7,646 nucleotides of DNA from Sulfurimonas sp. (GTDB lineage Bacteria > Campylobacterota > Campylobacteria > Campylobacterales > Sulfurimonadaceae). Numbering within the stretch: the stretch's first letter is position 1; each line of letters begins with the position of its first letter. The position numbers and the translations under genes were made by a program. The notes under the pieces were generated by a model. The model saw only the letters and a program-made list of their open reading frames with translations, was not told where the DNA came from and did no database searches. Location: the NCBI GenBank assembly GCA_027063585.1, contig JAMORM010000067.1:1-7646 (forward strand). The letters run 5' to 3'. Positions 7,341 to 7,646 of this stretch are shown piece after piece.

Positions 7341-7646
7341 AAAAAATATTAGTGATTAATTTAGGTTGGGAACAAGAACCTCTTTTAGACGAACTAGAAA
7401 AGCATAATGTAGAAATTTATGGTATTCATAATGATCTAAACTACTACAAAAAACCAAAATATAAAGATGTTTTAGTTTGCAATATTAGAGACTTGGAAAA
7501 AATACTAAGTTATGCTAAAAAAATAAATATAGATGCAGTTATATCCGATGAATGTGATTATAGTTATTTTGCACAAGCCACAGTAGCAGAAGTTTTAAAT
7601 CTTCCCGGTCCTAGAATTAAAGAGGCACAATTAAGTATCAATAAAT
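7337..7646 (+). CDS. ATP-grasp family protein, N-terminal part (3' end outside window)
   Basis: The frame opens at ATG 7337, overlapping the pseI stop as ATGA, and runs off the window after 103 complete codons. The start KKILVINLGWEQEPLLDEL is a Rossmann-like nucleotide-fold opening. The later part reads NIRDLEKILSYAKKINIDAVISD (49-71), then VLNLPGPRIKEAQLSINK (86-103). This is the pattern of the pre-ATP-grasp domain of carboxylate-amine ligase-like enzymes, in which a '-LGLPG-x(5)-A-x-x-x-x-NK' motif precedes the ATP-binding fold. The catalytic ATP-grasp domain itself is not in the window. Its tight coupling to pseI suggests it modifies or ligates a group to the nonulosonic acid or a related product; that is inference, and no substrate can be named. 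Base composition is as AT-rich as pseI. Confidence 0.7.
   Translation, partial: MKKILVINLGWEQEPLLDELEKHNVEIYGIHNDLNYYKKPKYKDVLVCNIRDLEKILSYAKKINIDAVISDECDYSYFAQATVAEVLNLPGPRIKEAQLSINK

Overview
The window looks like chromosomal DNA from an AT-rich member of the Campylobacterota, most like free-living Sulfurimonas-type bacteria. This rests on a filament-cap operon (fliD, fliS and a small third gene) next to a pseudaminic acid (Pse) cluster, on protein style and on low GC. The genus is an inference. No RNA gene, insertion sequence or CRISPR array was seen.

Layout: positions 1-282 (+) hold the C-terminal end of a short-chain dehydrogenase, cut by the window edge. It meets, tail to tail with an 11-bp overlap, a minus-strand flagellar operon read as fliD (963-2357), fliS (516-890, or to 926 with a less likely start) and a small helical protein of FliT-like size and position (272-526). 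fliD and fliS are each preceded by a TAAA-N17-CGAT element that fits flagellar sigma-28 (FliA) promoters. The two elements share a ten-base -35 block and identical spacing.

A 115-bp divergent region separates fliD from a plus-strand cluster: pseB, pseC, a broken nucleotidyltransferase gene (4653-4824), pseF, pseG, pseI and the first 103 codons of an ATP-grasp protein that runs off the window. Apart from the relict, the genes abut or overlap by 4 to 17 bp, as in a translationally coupled operon.

Together PseB and PseC make the 4-amino-sugar nucleotide from UDP-GlcNAc, PseG removes UDP, PseI condenses the sugar with phosphoenolpyruvate, and PseF activates the product with CMP. The donor would glycosylate flagellin, whose filament is capped by FliD with FliS as flagellin chaperone. 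The N-acetyltransferase PseH is not in the window.

The least expected items are the decayed MNT-type nucleotidyltransferase inside the sugar operon, the duplicated sigma-28 promoter pattern, a synthase with NeuB-like as well as PseI-like motifs, and the ATP-grasp gene coupled to it. I do not see a wholly new system; these are the leads worth following.
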